DNA of 64,000 nt from Acestrorhynchus altus (GCA_034509495.1 CM067521.1:23215767-23279766); one strand, 5' to 3'. Shown: positions 43,766 to 55,600, counted from the first letter of the stretch. The notes: generated by a model from the sequence alone, not told the origin. Program-made: numbers and translations.

Positions 43766-45440
43766 TTGCTGTATCTACCGCGATACAGCGGTTACAACAA
43801 AGATACAACCAAATGTAACCAAACTTTTAACCAACTATTAAAGCGTATGACCACGATGCGACGCTCACATTGGTTCACAGAAATCATTAGGACTTATCTG
43901 AAGGCTCTGAACGGTTCTCTCCTGTAAATGTAACGAGCAGCTTTCACCGGTGCTGTCGCTCATTAAAGTAAATAGTGTTCTTTAAAAGTGATCACATTGT
44001 AGCCACCGAGGAAGACAAGCCCATGTTTGGCAGACGGTCTCCTCTGGCCATAAGAAAGCTATTTCTTTCCGCCTCAGGCCTTTTCAACCCCTATCCTCCG
44101 CATAATAAATACATCACAACTTTATCGCTTAGCGTAGCGCAACAAAACAATAAGACGCCGCAAAAGCTCATCGTCCATTGTCGCAGACGGCGGGGATTCA
44201 ATTAACGTGGAGCATTTCACACTATCTGCGACTTCCAGGTGAGGAAACAGGAAGCGTTGCGAAACAGGTTCTTTAAATCGCAAGCGCGAGACGTTGGCTT
44301 GTTTTTTTTGGGGGGGGGATTTTTTTTTTTTGTGTGCTGAATTAAAGTTTATGAAGGTGACTCAGCCTGATTAGAACAAAGCTGGAAGAAAAATACAGTA
44401 TCTCAACTCTCGCTGCCTCTCCGTCAGACTCCTCACTGTTGGGTTTCTTATTATTTTTGCCTGGTTCAAAAAAATTAAAGAAAAAAATACAGAAAAAAGA
44501 AGAAGAAGGAGGAAACTGGGGGAGAAAAGCACTTTTTTTTTTGCGGGTATCTTGTCGCAGCCTGTTTCATTAATGTGTGGCTGATAAATTGTAGCTGGGC
44601 ATAATTAAAGTTAACTGATGAGGACATATGTAGAAATGTTTTGTTAGCAGGCTGAGAGACGGATGAAGGCAGTGAGTAATTGCTTTGGATTAATTATTTG
44701 GATATGGGGCGCATGTGAGTCCGCCGCTCCTGAGGGGGTTCTGGGATAGCGGGAGGGAGGCAGGGAGGGAAGGATGGAGGGAGGGAGTGGAATCGAGATG
44801 GAGGGACGGATGAGAACGTGTCCGCTGCTCCTGTCTCACTCCACACACTGATAGCAGGACGGACTCTCAAACCAGGCTAAGCTATTTAAAAGTGTGCTCG
44901 AAAAACTTTGATAATCACGCGCGAAAAAAGCTGACCGGCGAGAGGCGCGGGAAGAAAAATTACATTACTTGATTAGAGAGGTTAATCAGCATGGGATGAG
45001 GGGTTCTATAAAAACGGCAAAGAAACTCACGTCTCAAGATACAGAAGTTATTTAAAAGAAAACAAAGACGTTGAAAGACGATTCTTCTGCCCCACTTGCC
45101 AGCAGTCTGCAAACTTTGCGATGCTCTGAAAACGGACACTTTATATCAGCCTATAGGAGGCTTACGCGACGTCCTAACATGTTTTTGTAAGTTGTGTCTT
45201 TGATTTCAAATGTCTTCTATACCCAAAAGAGGCCACGCTTACATTTCGTGACAGCCTGACTGTAGACCAGGTCACAACTTATTAGTTATGACATTTACAT
45301 TCTGAATTGACACGAATAAATGTACATTGGTTTTTGATGTCAAAACCATTAATAACCTGTAAAAGACACTAGTTTCAGATGCTGAGAGGACATATTTGAA
45401 ACCCCCCACTTCCACCCCAACCATATCTCCATCATTACCC
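43766..45440. other. Unique sequence, candidate conserved blocks at 43970-44280 and 44560-44745
   Basis: 44560-44745 is one of the most enhancer-like stretches: TTTCATTAATGTGTGGCTGA, GCATAATTAAAGTTAACTGA, GGATTAATTATTTGGATATG. 43970-44280 holds CATAATAAATACATC and GGGATTCAATTAACG. G9 and T-run homopolymers lie at about 44312-44331, and 44755-44800 is GGGA-rich. No coding signal. Confidence 0.4.
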
Positions 45441-45442
45441 CA

Positions 45443-46024
45443 TATGGACAAAAGTACTGGGACACCTCTTCATTCATTGTTCTTCTGAAATCAGGGGTAT
45501 TTAAAAAAAAGCTTATGCTGCTCTCATCAGTGTCTCTGCTGTCCAGGGAAGACCAGTAGATTCTATTAGAATTCTACTAGATCATACTAAATTTGATTGC
45601 ATTTGGTGACAAAAGCTTTAAGAAGGTCAGGATGCTGGATGATCTTGGAGCCACGTTATCTCCAACATTCCATCTTAACCCACAAATATTGGATGGAGCT
45701 CCATCCATTACTGTACTGATGCTGCTACTGGAACCTTAATTTCCCTGAAGGAACCCTCCCAAGGGATCAATAAAGTTCTATTCTATTCCATTCTTCTATC
45801 ATTCCAGAGAACACAGTTCCCCTGCTCCACACCTCAATGCTGGGGGTCTTTCTACCCCTCTAGCCCACAGGTGACATTAAGCATGGAGCTAACAGGTTCA
45901 TGTTAACTCCTATTCTATCGGTGGTACTTCTCTACAGGAACTAGACAAGCCGAGGAAGGAGAAACTTAAAGTAGTTGAATGCATTCATTGGATGGGGTGT
46001 CCACAAACATTTGGACATGTAGTG
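45443..46024 (-). mobile_element. Family A reference copy with both ends, split by a LINE tail
   Basis: The most complete copy. Left end ATATGGACAAAAGTACTGGG, ACACCTCTTCATTCATTG; right end GGGGTGTCCACAAACATTTG, GACATGTAGTGTA. The ends are imperfect inverted repeats (GGACACC / GTCCA..). Internal blocks are listed under the other copies. Such ends are typical of Tc1/mariner-related MITEs, but no TA target duplication could be shown. A LINE 3' end lies inside at 45737-45797. Other copies: 5220, 7585, 16664, 17970, 26693, 41728 and 61395. Confidence 0.75.
45737..45797 (+). mobile_element. LINE 3' end inserted into family A copy
   Basis: CCTTAATTTCCCTGAAGGAA and CCCTCCCAAGGGATCAATAA followed by AGTTCTATTCTATTCC, the same over about 50 bp as 7838-7895. 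It falls between family A blocks that are contiguous in other copies, so it inserted later. Confidence 0.7.
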
Positions 46025-46663
46025 TACTTTCCATGAACAAACAGCTGCAGAATAAACACAATGTTCTAAACTGTATTACTGTAATACCTTACATTGCAGT
46101 GATGAATCAATTAATTAATAGAAATATTGTGTCACAATGTCCTGATGAATGGACCAATAGAAATGCTTCCAGCTGAGTTGGACTTAAACCTTTTTATACT
46201 GGTTTCCACTGATAGTTAAGGACGTTTCTTTCTTCTAACGTAACGATAATGATAAGCGTTTGTTCATGTACATGTTTCGATGTATACATTTTACACAAAT
46301 CAATAAATAATACTTACAAACAGAGACCCCTGGTGGTGTGGAGGACCCTGAGTGACTGCTCCTACTGTTTATAGCAGGATGAAAAAAAACGTTTTCTTTC
46401 TAAATACGTAAAAAATACTTCTGCTTATGAACATAAACTGGTATCTGCACATTAATTCGATTTCTCATATTTTATTGAGCTGCATGTGACAATGTATTAA
46501 TGCCAAAACGTCATCAAATCGTTATTCCTGATCAGCAGCAACTTACGACATATTACTGACGTACAGTGGATGTAGTATAGCTGGAGTAGATCTGGTGACG
46601 GTGTATGTGTCTGTGTGTGTGTGCAGACACTAAGCACGGTAAGGTGAAAAAACAAGCACCCCT

Positions 46664-46664
<1 letters not shown>
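46025..46664. other. Unique AT-rich sequence
   Basis: Nothing recognised. Confidence 0.4.

Positions 46665-46723
<59 letters not shown>
46665..46723. repeat. (CA)n microsatellite, about 29 units
   Basis: Perfect and long, likely polymorphic. Confidence 0.98.
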
Positions 46724-46727
<4 letters not shown>

Positions 46728-47520
46728 TTCCCTATCCATGGTATTACTCTCCCAAGCATCCAACCGTAACCTCTACCTCTCACTCACAAAAAAAGAAAGG
46801 CAGAGTGAGAAAAAAAGGGGGGGATGAAAAAAAAAAAAGAATGAAAAGAGACTCCCGGAGCAGGTAGAGCCATCTGTGCAAAATATCCAAGCCAGATGTC
46901 AGGGAATCAGGCACCAGCCGGGGATCACCTTACATAAGTAGTTTACCACGTGAAGAAATAATTTTGCCATATTAATTGACGGTAAACTTTCCCAAGAATT
47001 CCAGCCTCTGGTTGCTGCCTCGCAGGTGGCTTCTTTCACTCACAGGAACAAAGTGGGGGTAACCGGACTCTGATCAAAAGAGAGATTGACATAAATAAAG
47101 AGCCTTCAGGAATGCATTGTGCAAACAAAATATGAACAGGGCCTCCAAACATTCCCCATGAGTGCTGGAGAAGGGAGGGAGGGGTGTAGGGGGTGAAGCC
47201 TGGAGAGCAAGGGGGCACGGGGAAGCGAGACGGGAGGGGCTGTGGTGAGCGAAAAAAGAATCCATTTTCTGTCTTTCTTTCTTGCCGTCCCTCTAATGGT
47301 GCATACTGGAGTGTGTCCACCAGAACAACCGACAACCCACGGGTGCTTAACAGCCAATTTCTCATGTTAGGTAGCATATCGTCTCGTTTGTAATGTAGAA
47401 TCTGAACAATATGGGCATGTTTATATCTCATGATCTGCACATTCAGACAAGTTCATGTAGATCAGAACTTAATGATTGTGCATGTTTACTTTAAATAAAT
47501 TAAATGTAAAGAAACAAAGA
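46724..47520. other. Unique sequence, candidate conserved block at 46850-47110
   Basis: 46850-47110 is repeat-free with GTGAAGAAATAATTTTGCC and ATATTAATTGACGGTAAAC words. 47030-47440 holds overlapping frames (up to 134 codons, minus) without domains. Confidence 0.35.
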
Positions 47521-47630
47521 AGGGAAAGAGATGAATAGTTCCTGGACCCCTATATTGCTTTTGCTGCTACACTTAACTTTAATTATTTACATGAAAGAAA
47601 TGACAGATGAAGAAACAGTGGAGATAAATA

Positions 47631-48151
47631 CAGGGATTGGACAATGAAACTGAAACACCTGTCATTGTAGTGGGAGGTTTCATGGTTAAACTGGAGCAGC
47701 CTGGTGGTCAATCTTCATTAATTGAACCAGTAAGAGCAGAGTGTGAAGGTTCAATGAGCAGGTAAGAGCACAGTTCTGCTCAAAATATTGCAATGAACAC
47801 AACATTATGGGGGACATACCAGAGTTCAAAAGAGGACACATTGTTGGTGCACGTCTTGCTGGCGCATCTGTGACCAAGACAGCAAGTCTTTGTGATGTAT
47901 CAAGAGCCACGGTTTCCAGGGTAACGTCAGCACCACCAAGAAGGACCAACCACATCCAACAGGATTAACTGTGGATGCAAAAAGAAGCTGTCTGAAAGGG
48001 ATGTTGGGGTGATAACCCAGATTGTCTCCAAAAATGTCCTTCCCAAGACGAATTGACGCTGTATTGGCTGCAAAAGGAGGCCCTAGTTCACCATAATAAT
48101 ACATTATTATAATCTAAAACCAGGTGTTTCAGTTTCATTGTCCAACCCCTG
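47631..48151 (+). mobile_element. Internally deleted Tc1-like transposon with TIRs and TA target duplication
   Basis: The 31-bp terminal inverted repeats CAGGGATTGGACAATGAAAC.. (47631-47661) and their complement at 48121-48151 differ at one base. They are flanked by TA on both sides (47629-47630 and 48152-48153), the Tc1/mariner target site. At 521 bp it is about a third of a full Tc1-like element. It keeps the N-terminal and extreme C-terminal coding ends of the transposase. Confidence 0.93.
47807..48095 (+). pseudogene. Tc1-like transposase, N-terminal piece plus C-terminal tail
   Basis: ATG at 47807 opens a 53-codon frame ending TAA at 47966-47968. It includes EFKRGHIVGARLAGASVTK then TASLCDVSRATVSRV, the first helix-turn-helix (paired-like) DNA-binding domain of Tc1-like transposases. 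Beyond the stop, relics of the linker continue to about 48035. The sequence then jumps to about 48048-48092, which reads RIDAVLAAKGGP before stops, the usual C-terminal tail. The whole catalytic core is deleted between these points. Confidence 0.88.
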
Positions 48152-48735
48152 TATATTTTGGTCCCCTGTATTGCTTTCCCAGCTATACTCAACTATAAAA
48201 AAATGAATGAAGATAAAGAGTCCATGGAGATGAATAGTGATTGGACCCCTATATTGCTTTCCTGCTGTAAATGTTTACATAAAACAAATGAAAAATGAAA
48301 AAAAAAAAAAAAAAAAAAAAAAGAACAGTGGAGAGAGATGAATCATGCATGCACCACGAAATTGTTTGTCCTGCAATACTGAACTGTAAAGGCATAAAAT
48401 TAATAAAAGACAAACAAACAAATGTTGGAGAGAGATGGAGGGTGGAGGAGTGCTCCCACCCCTGTGTTGCTTTTCCTGTAATCATCCATTATAAATAACT
48501 GCATAAAACAAATAATGAAAAATTAATAAAAATTAGAGACTGTATCCTTATATTGACTCAATTAAAGTATGTACATTAAAGAAATAATAGATTAAAAATC
48601 AAGGGACAAACGGTGCTTGGACCCCCGATATCGCTGCTATTTTCAAGTCTAAAGATTCTAAAGCAAAGAAAGACAAAGAAACAAACAGTGAAAGGGGAAA
48701 AGGATGAGACAGTCAGAGAGATTATGGCCAGAAAG

Positions 48736-48738
<3 letters not shown>

Positions 48739-48782
<44 letters not shown>
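48739..48782. repeat. (GA)n microsatellite
   Basis: About 22 perfect units. Confidence 0.97.
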
Positions 48783-48785
<3 letters not shown>

Positions 48786-50338
48786 CTCACACACCCACCA
48801 GCCAACAAGTGCGCTTTAAAGTGCAAAGATATAAACTGTTCATCGGAGAGCGTCGTCTTACGTTTCTGCGCTTCTGTTGTCGCATAGTTTTTCATTTCTA
48901 AACATGGACATGCTGCGTTCAAATGAGCAGTGACATCCAATCCAAAACATCCAGCCCTTTGATATGGAAGCTCTAACCCCAGGTCCGCCTCCCCAGGTTT
49001 ACTCTCTGCCCCACTTTGTGAAAAACTGAAAAAAAGAGTGCCCCCACGATACACCGAGCTGGCTGCGGTCTCTGTTTGTCTCCATGTAAGGAATGAAGCC
49101 CATGAAAGAAAACAAAGTGCCATTCCCTCCATATACAATACCATAAGAGGACTTTACGGGTGATAGGGTTAGGTCAGTGAGCTCCCCTTGACAAGGCGTC
49201 TACTTTTAGATGATTTTTTTTCCAAAACAGCGGAAAAAATTCCACCCAAAACAATGAAAGTGAAGAGAGCAGGCAGTGGCATACAAATATATAAGCGTGT
49301 ATTTGTAAATGAACACTGCTTTGGTGGTTTGGGGTGCTCTGAAATCATCCGCGGGCCCTTAAGGGTGAGGAAACTTCTGAAAAGAGAGTTTTCAAGGTGG
49401 CCCGTTTATGTTCGGAGGGAAAAAAAAAAAAAAAAAAAAACACGGTACAAAGTAGCATATGCGCTTCTCTGAAGGCACTTTCCCAACACTTTGCACTGCT
49501 CAGCACAGCAGTCGAGGGAGTTGCGGGTGTGTATGCATGTCGGTGTGTGTGTGTGTGTTTGTGTGAGTGTAGGTGTGTGTGTGATGGGGAAGCTGGGAAA
49601 CTGATGAAAGGCGCAACACAACAATTGAGATCATAAAATTTCCCTTGACAATCAAGTCAGTTCAGAGACGCCGAGAAGCCCTTTTAAAACCCAGTCACTG
49701 AGACGGAGGGGCCTTTCATATAGGGTTCCCCCTGGTGATAAAGTGCTCGACCTGGTGCCCCCGAGGAGAGGTGCATCACACCCCCCTCCGGAAAAGGGTG
49801 ACAGCCCCCTCAGGTGGGCCGGGGGAGGGGTGCTGCTGCCTGTTGGCAATGCTTGGGGAACCTGGAGGGTGCCCGCTTTGGCTAGGCCACACTGGGGCAA
49901 ATCAAACCATGCACAGATGCCGGCACCATCCCTGGTGGTAAACCACGCACACGTTAAGTGAACAGTGTATATATGTGTATAAGTGTAAAAAAAAAAAGAG
50001 CTCCCTGAGGTTCGCAGTCGTGGGACTTCCAATTTCCAAACATGTCAACATCTCTTTCCCAAGATTTAAATCTGTGCATTGAAAGTTCTGAAGCTCAGTT
50101 TTGTTCTTTATATTCAAACTGTATCCGGGTAAAGAAGAGCCTCCTTTTCCTATTCAGCACGATAACAGCAACTCAGCAACTTCATCTCGACGCTCCAGTA
50201 CAGCATCTCTCCCTCGGCGCTGAAGGATTGCGAGCGTCGTTCCCAAACCGAATCCACATCCAAGGCCTCTTCAATTCCCCGTGCATCCTCCTCGCGTACA
50301 GTGCTTTGCTTTGCTCTGAAAAATGTGGCCTTTTGGAG

Positions 50339-50345
<7 letters not shown>
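48783..50345. other. Unique sequence with A21 at about 49420-49440 and a (GT)-rich tract at 49540-49582
   Basis: Frames of 60-140 codons on both strands overlap and lack domains. 49640-49960 is GC-rich and non-repetitive. No exon was supported. Confidence 0.35.

Positions 50346-50346
<1 letters not shown>

Positions 50347-50378
<32 letters not shown>
50347..50378. repeat. A32 homopolymer
   Basis: Uninterrupted poly(A). No retroelement body was recognised immediately upstream. Confidence 0.95.
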
Positions 50379-50380
<2 letters not shown>

Positions 50381-50649
50381 AATAGTGAGGGAGGGGGATA
50401 AAAAGAAAAACAAGGAAGGTAAAATCTAATTAGGGTGGGAGCGATGGCAACAGCGGAGTTTACGTTAAAACAATAAACAGTGTGTTGCTCCAGCGTCCCC
50501 AGATTGGAGAGTCGATATTACGAGGCGGGGTAAGTCGATATTTTGTTTGTTTGTGCTGAGATTTTTCTCAGAGGCCCCTCTGAAACTGAGAAATTCCTGC
50601 GCAGATGAAATGGTGGAGCAGGGGCCTCGCCGGGTGTGTCTAATCAAAG

Positions 50650-50686
<37 letters not shown>
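50650..50686. repeat. (CA)n microsatellite
   Basis: About 18 units. Confidence 0.97.
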
Positions 50687-50689
<3 letters not shown>

Positions 50690-50691
<2 letters not shown>

Positions 50692-51035
50692 AGACCTGCC
50701 TGTAAGCTACCAACAAGCACAGGTCAGGCCTCATTGTTTTATATAATAGCCCGAGATTTATTCATTTGGCAGCGCCGAGAACCAAACTGACTGCTGTAAC
50801 ATTAACAAGTACTGACTTTCACTTATTGAGTTTCATGAGGTTTCTGTTTTTCTGGGTTTGCGAGAAGTCTTTGTTTTTTAATGAAGGTACTTGATAAAAC
50901 AAAAACGAACCAAATTAATCAACTGAAATTAAAAAAGCTTTTTGACGCGTTTCCTGTAGCTTTGGCATTAAACTTTGAAGACTTTCTGAACATTTCTGTA
51001 CACAAGGTGGCGCCGTATGCCCGTTTTCACTAGAC
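50690..51035. other. Unique sequence
   Basis: Nothing recognised. Confidence 0.4.
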
Positions 51036-51135
51036 AGGGACGTAGACGAGATGCTTCCAGATAGCAAAACTTAGTTGGGCCAATTTCGGGCCGAATACAC
51101 CATGCCGACGGTTTAATCGACCCGGCTTTTATTTG
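51036..51135 (+). repeat. Dispersed repeat segment, first of a direct pair
   Basis: AGTTGGGCCAATTTCGGGCC, then AATACACCATGCCGA and a TTTA.TCGACCCGGCTT block; the homologous segment is at 51710-51800. The two are about 670 bp apart in direct orientation and enclose the family F copy. Confidence 0.65.
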
Positions 51136-51317
51136 AATCTAGGTTAAATTCTAGATCAAGAACTGTCTGAAATCACCTGTTGGCTGATTTCCTTAAGGTT
51201 GAAGAAACTTGCGAAAGGCCTTTCCCAACAAAAGAACTCTTGTTGAAGTTGAAGTTCTTGAAGTGGTTCCGTTCAGGCTTATAAGAACCTTGGTGGTTTT
51301 CAGTGAACCATCCCGCA

Positions 51318-51640
51318 TTTACACCAGTTTTAGTGGAACCGAGGATACATCCAGAAATATGTCATCAACAGAGGTGAGAAGATGGTTACAGATGTTTGTT
51401 TTTCTCCAAAACGCAAACATGGATCAAACCTGAATCAACTTTTGTCGATTAGGAGATGAAGAAGAGACTCTGTGAGAGATGAATAGTAGGTCACTGCTCA
51501 TGTCCAACTAGACTAATCTTTGGTTCCCGCTGCGAATGAACCTTTCAGGTTCCAGAACCTATGTTGAAAATGCAACGTACGGTTTAAAATTAGGTTTGCA
51601 AACCAGAACGGAACCTGATCCATGTTGATGGAAATGCGGC
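51318..51640 (+). mobile_element. Family F copy 2, the longest
   Basis: TTTTAGTGGAACCGAGGATA, ATGTCATCAACAGAGG, GCAAACATGGATCAAACC, CAACTTTTGTCGATTAGGAG, GGTCACTGCTCATGTCCAAC and GGAACCTGATCCATGTTGAT parallel 2008-2245 and 63070-63225. GGTTCC-rich sequence precedes it at 51180-51310. Non-coding. Confidence 0.65.
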
Positions 51641-51709
51641 CTGAAAGGGAAGTTCAAGGTAGCTCATTTACTTTTGAAGGAGAGAAAAAAACAGCTTCTC
51701 TGAAGGCAC

Positions 51710-51800
51710 TTTCTCAGAAAGCAAAGCTTACTTGGGCCAGTTTCGAGCCAAAAACACCATGCTGAGCCTGAGTTTAGTCAACCCAGCTTAGGTCCAATTC
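51710..51800 (+). repeat. Dispersed repeat segment, second of a direct pair
   Basis: ACTTGGGCCAGTTTCGAGCC, AAAAACACCATGCTGAG and TTTAGTCAACCCAGCTT correspond to 51036-51135 at about 80 percent identity by eye. Confidence 0.65.
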
Positions 51801-52925
51801 TGGCCTAAAGGCGCACGTCCAGGCCAATGCTTCATGCCGAGTATAACAGGTCAAATATTCCCAGCACCACCTTGGGAAACGGCCCAAGCAGCTTTTGCCA
51901 ACACCCTGGTCATTGAGTACAATGTGGGATAATCCAATCACCTGAGCTCGGACCAATTCTTTACGTTCTCTGGTCTTTCATTCACACTTAACACCACAAA
52001 TCAGTGGAACTGTAGTTAGTAGACACAGGGTGAGGACAAAGCTGAAGTGGGAGTTATACAACATAAATGAGGCTGCACATTTTGGTGCTTTTCCTGCTCC
52101 CAGTACGCCAGATTCAGCACTCATTAGCTAGCTCTTTCAGAGTCTGACATCTATTTTGGAAGACAAAAAAAGACGCAGCGCTTCACAATAGTTCTCGAGA
52201 CTCGTCGCAGGTTCCTCCTGATGAAAGTTCAAGTAATTTGTGAGACGTGTTGCTGAGCAGTCATATAGTGTGCAAACCACAACCATTAAAAGCCTCCCAA
52301 TTACAAGACGAGTTGTATAGTCTGAGGAGTACAATTCCAGAAGACTCTGAAAGTCATGTAGTGTAAACCTGGGATTAGTGGAAGTTTGAACAATGGCTTG
52401 ATTTATGTGACTTATGTGACTGTGAAAAGAAAATACGATGAAAGCAAATAAAATTGTTTTAAATTTTTGGCTTTATTCGAATGATCTGTCCAAAATTGGA
52501 TCTGTTCATCATGGCTAGAAAGCTCAGTGGGAGAATGACAAGTGGAATTATGAAAGAACCACATTTTGGGAGGAGGAACCTGACTGAAACCCCTCCTCCT
52601 GATCTAACGTCCAGTAAATTCCATAGCTGCCCTTTCATATCTACAACCAGGATTACAACCAGCCATAACCCCATCTCCTCACTTTTAACGCTGTCTTCTC
52701 ACACTGCCCTCCATCATTCCGGACTCAACACACAAATGAGATTTTATGAAATTATAAACATGACTGAACTTTCATTACAACTAATTTAAATTAATTAAGT
52801 TTCAGATGAACAGTTCTTATGCAGTTATATATACAAGATAATACAATATTATTGACATATAATGGATCATTTAGAAGAGCCTTTTATGCTTCCATAAGGA
52901 ACCATGTTTGTAATAGAGATGAGGA
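51801..52925. other. Unique sequence
   Basis: CTTTCAGAGTCT (52132) and AGACTCTGAAAG (near 52341) are perfect 12-bp inverted repeats about 210 bp apart, a possible degraded short element. A 102-codon plus frame at 52481-52789 has no domain. Confidence 0.35.
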
Positions 52926-53095
52926 AGTAGAGGTGAGGAACTCCAGTCCTGGAGGGCAGGATTACTACGATGTTCAGTGCTTTCGCCACCCAAGCACACC
53001 TGATTCAACTCATCTGTTAATTACCTGGTGAACGTTCTGCTGGGAAATCAGCTGCATCAGCAAACTGTACTGGATTCTGGCCCTTGGTACCCAAC
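52926..53095 (+). mobile_element. hAT-type MITE, related to family B
   Basis: GAACTCCAGTCCTGGAGGGC at the left, CACACCTGATTCAACTCATC inside and TTCTGGCCCTTGGTACCCAA at the right follow the usual plan of 'CTCCAGTCCTGGAGG' fish hAT elements. Ends are too diverged to set a target duplication. Confidence 0.5.
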
Positions 53096-55600
53096 TTTCA
53101 AAATGTTTATAAAAGCATCACTTGATAACCCACTTGTAGCTCAACACAAACATGGTTCTTAGTGGAACCATTAGATGTTCACCTATAGTGTGAGAATTGA
53201 ATTAAAAGTCCAGTTAGAGAAAATTCAATCAACCCAAGGTCCAGAAGATCATCATGTGCTTAACTTTACTGCCTTTCCCTACCAGGGCACACATCACCCA
53301 GTGTACGCAGCAAGCTGATTGGCTCTTTTTGTTGAAGGGTGGGAATTTATCTGTAAATTGATGCCATGTTGAGTGTTATGAGAACATTTATATTTCAACC
53401 AGTGTTTGTTCTCCTCGTTTATAATGTCTGGTTTTACCACACACAGCATTTCTGTCCTGAAAGTGTCCCAAAACAGGACAGGACAGCAATATCTGGGCCT
53501 TGCCCTGTATATGTTGTTCAATAGAGTTAGAGCACTCATAATGCACAAATCTGATTGGCTGTAAAGGCTCGACACTTAAGTCAGTTAATTATTTTCTCAA
53601 TATTTCTCAATATTTTATCAAATGCAGGTCCGGATTGGACAGAGTCTGGGACTGGAACATTGAAAGATCTACTGTAGTGTATTGTTGTGTGATTTTTGTT
53701 CATAACACTCAAGTGACAGGCAGAAAATCCAATCCAACTCCATGGACCCTACCTCTGCAGACCCTAGGAACAAAGTGGAGGTACGGAAATCTTAGAGAAA
53801 GGATCAAATGAACTCTGGCCAGTAAGCATGGAAAATGCTTTCGAACTGTGGCCGAGAACAAAGCGTGCACCAGCCAGGCCGGCGTGTCCTATCCACCTCT
53901 GGAGCCATCTTTAATTCATGACGCTCTGACTCCGATGATTGATTTTAATTGATGACACGCTACGTATCGTGACATTAGTGAGGTTTAATAAGGAACATGA
54001 CTTAATGCTTTCCTCCCACTGTACCATGTACATATTAATAGCTTTGAGATGTGACATTTTCTCCTTGCCCTTCTTCACTTTGCTGGAACTTTGCAAAGTA
54101 ATGCCAACTCTTTCCTGTATGACCTGTGCTTCGTCTGCTTTTGCAGCGAGGCTGTGACAGGTGATATGACACGTTATGATCATTCCAAACGCATGTGTGA
54201 CGTGCCTGTGCGAGGGGAACAATGACTTCTTGCTTAAGTACAGGAATCGGTGAGGCCTTAATATACTGCCTTGTGCTTAAACTGCCAATGACACCAGCCT
54301 TTCTGTTCCATTTTACACTGACGTCTTTTAGTCGTCTCTTTATTCAGGGGGACTCGGAAAGGTTTTAAGGCTATTGTACGTGTGAAATTGTCGTTAGTGC
54401 TTCCAGTTCCTTCAGGCATACATCCTATAGACGTAGGCAGTCCTGAGAGGGAGCGTTGATGGTGCTCAGCATTGGTGAACTTGGCTCCAACCTAAACCCT
54501 GCAGAGTGGGCTTTTTTCACGGAATGAAAATGAAAAGGAGGAGGGGAAAAAAAAACAAAAAAAAACAGGCACATACGCACACTTTTAAAGGCCACTTTAA
54601 CAAGAGATTTGAAGTGGATGAATCACAGGAAGGTGACGGGTGAACAGACTGTCCTGACACTGTCAGGCCTCACTTGTAACCCATTGCCAGAAAGCGAGAG
54701 AGAGACCAAGAGAGTGTGTGTGAGAGAGAGAAATAAAAAGGGAGAGGAAGGCAGATGCCATCGCATTAGCGAATATTTGCAAAGGATAGAGAGAATGGCC
54801 TTAAAAGGGCAAAACAATCCCCCCAAACACTGCTTACTATAAACACAGCACTGTGAAAGTGAGCGTGAGCCCTCGCTTGGTCAGGCTCCACACTGCTGCA
54901 GATGCCACTTTGAATCCTACCTATCCGTAAGCGCTCGACGTTTCTCTCCTGTTCCCCCAAAACAGCCATTTATTTCCTCGCGCCAGGCCAGTCAGCTCAC
55001 ATAAACGTTTTGGGAGTCCTAAGTGGTCGAGTGACAGGTGTAGGATGAGGGATTACTTTTTCCCCGAATTTTAAGAGGAAAAATAATATTGGAAAGGATG
55101 CAGAAAGGAAGCCATGGCTAAATAGCCCCCATTTTGCGGCAAGTTTTGCAAACGTGTGCCCGTGCTTTCTGCAGGGCGTTAGCCGTCCTCTCAGATTACT
55201 ACCACAACACTAACGCTGTGAACGGGGCGGCAGCCGCAGTAAGGAGAATCATTTGTTTTTTATTGTAGTTGCCAGAGGAGAGACAAAGCACCATCCAATG
55301 TTAATTTGTGAGGCATTTTTTGGACCTTATACACTCACTGTGGCGTCTTCAGGGGACAAGAACGCCTTTGGACTTGGAGACACTGCATGCGCCGCATGAG
55401 ACTTCCTGAACCCCAAAATGAAATACCGCCGGCCTCTGCAGAGGGGAAGAGAACGGAGGAAAACAGGGAGAGCGGGGAAAAATAAATAACCAAAGGTCAA
55501 GGCTTAACTGGTGGGGGAGAGGGCCTAGTCAGGGGAAAATGTGGCCTGCAATGTCTACGCTTGTCCTACCCAACAAGAATCCCCACCCAATCCCAAAAGC
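53096..55600. other. Unique sequence, candidate conserved blocks at 53860-54240 and 55000-55440
   Basis: 53860-54240 carries ATTGATTTTAATTGATGACA, ATTAGTGAGGTTTAATAAGG and CATGTACATATTAATAGC. 55000-55440 carries ATCATTTGTTTTTTATTGTA, AATGTTAATTTGTGAGG and balanced, repeat-free DNA. 54690-54730 is GA-rich. No exon was supported. Confidence 0.4.

Larger units (their letters stand above)
47525..48650. repeat. Old diverged tandem array of about 100-bp units, interrupted by a Tc1 element
   Basis: GAGATGAATAGT..TGGACCCCTATATTGCTTT.CTGCT followed by TTTACAT.AAA.AAATGA.A.ATGAA and AACAGTGGAGA recurs, with heavy divergence, near 47530, 48229, 48338 and 48434. Weaker relics lie at about 48152, 48535 and 48607. 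The unit that begins at 47530 is cut at 47630 by the transposon and resumes at 48152. A26 lies at about 48297-48322. Confidence 0.7.

Noticed and set aside
50347..50378. A32 as the poly(A) tail of a processed pseudogene or SINE
   Set aside because: No retroelement body, polyadenylation signal context or target duplication was found upstream.
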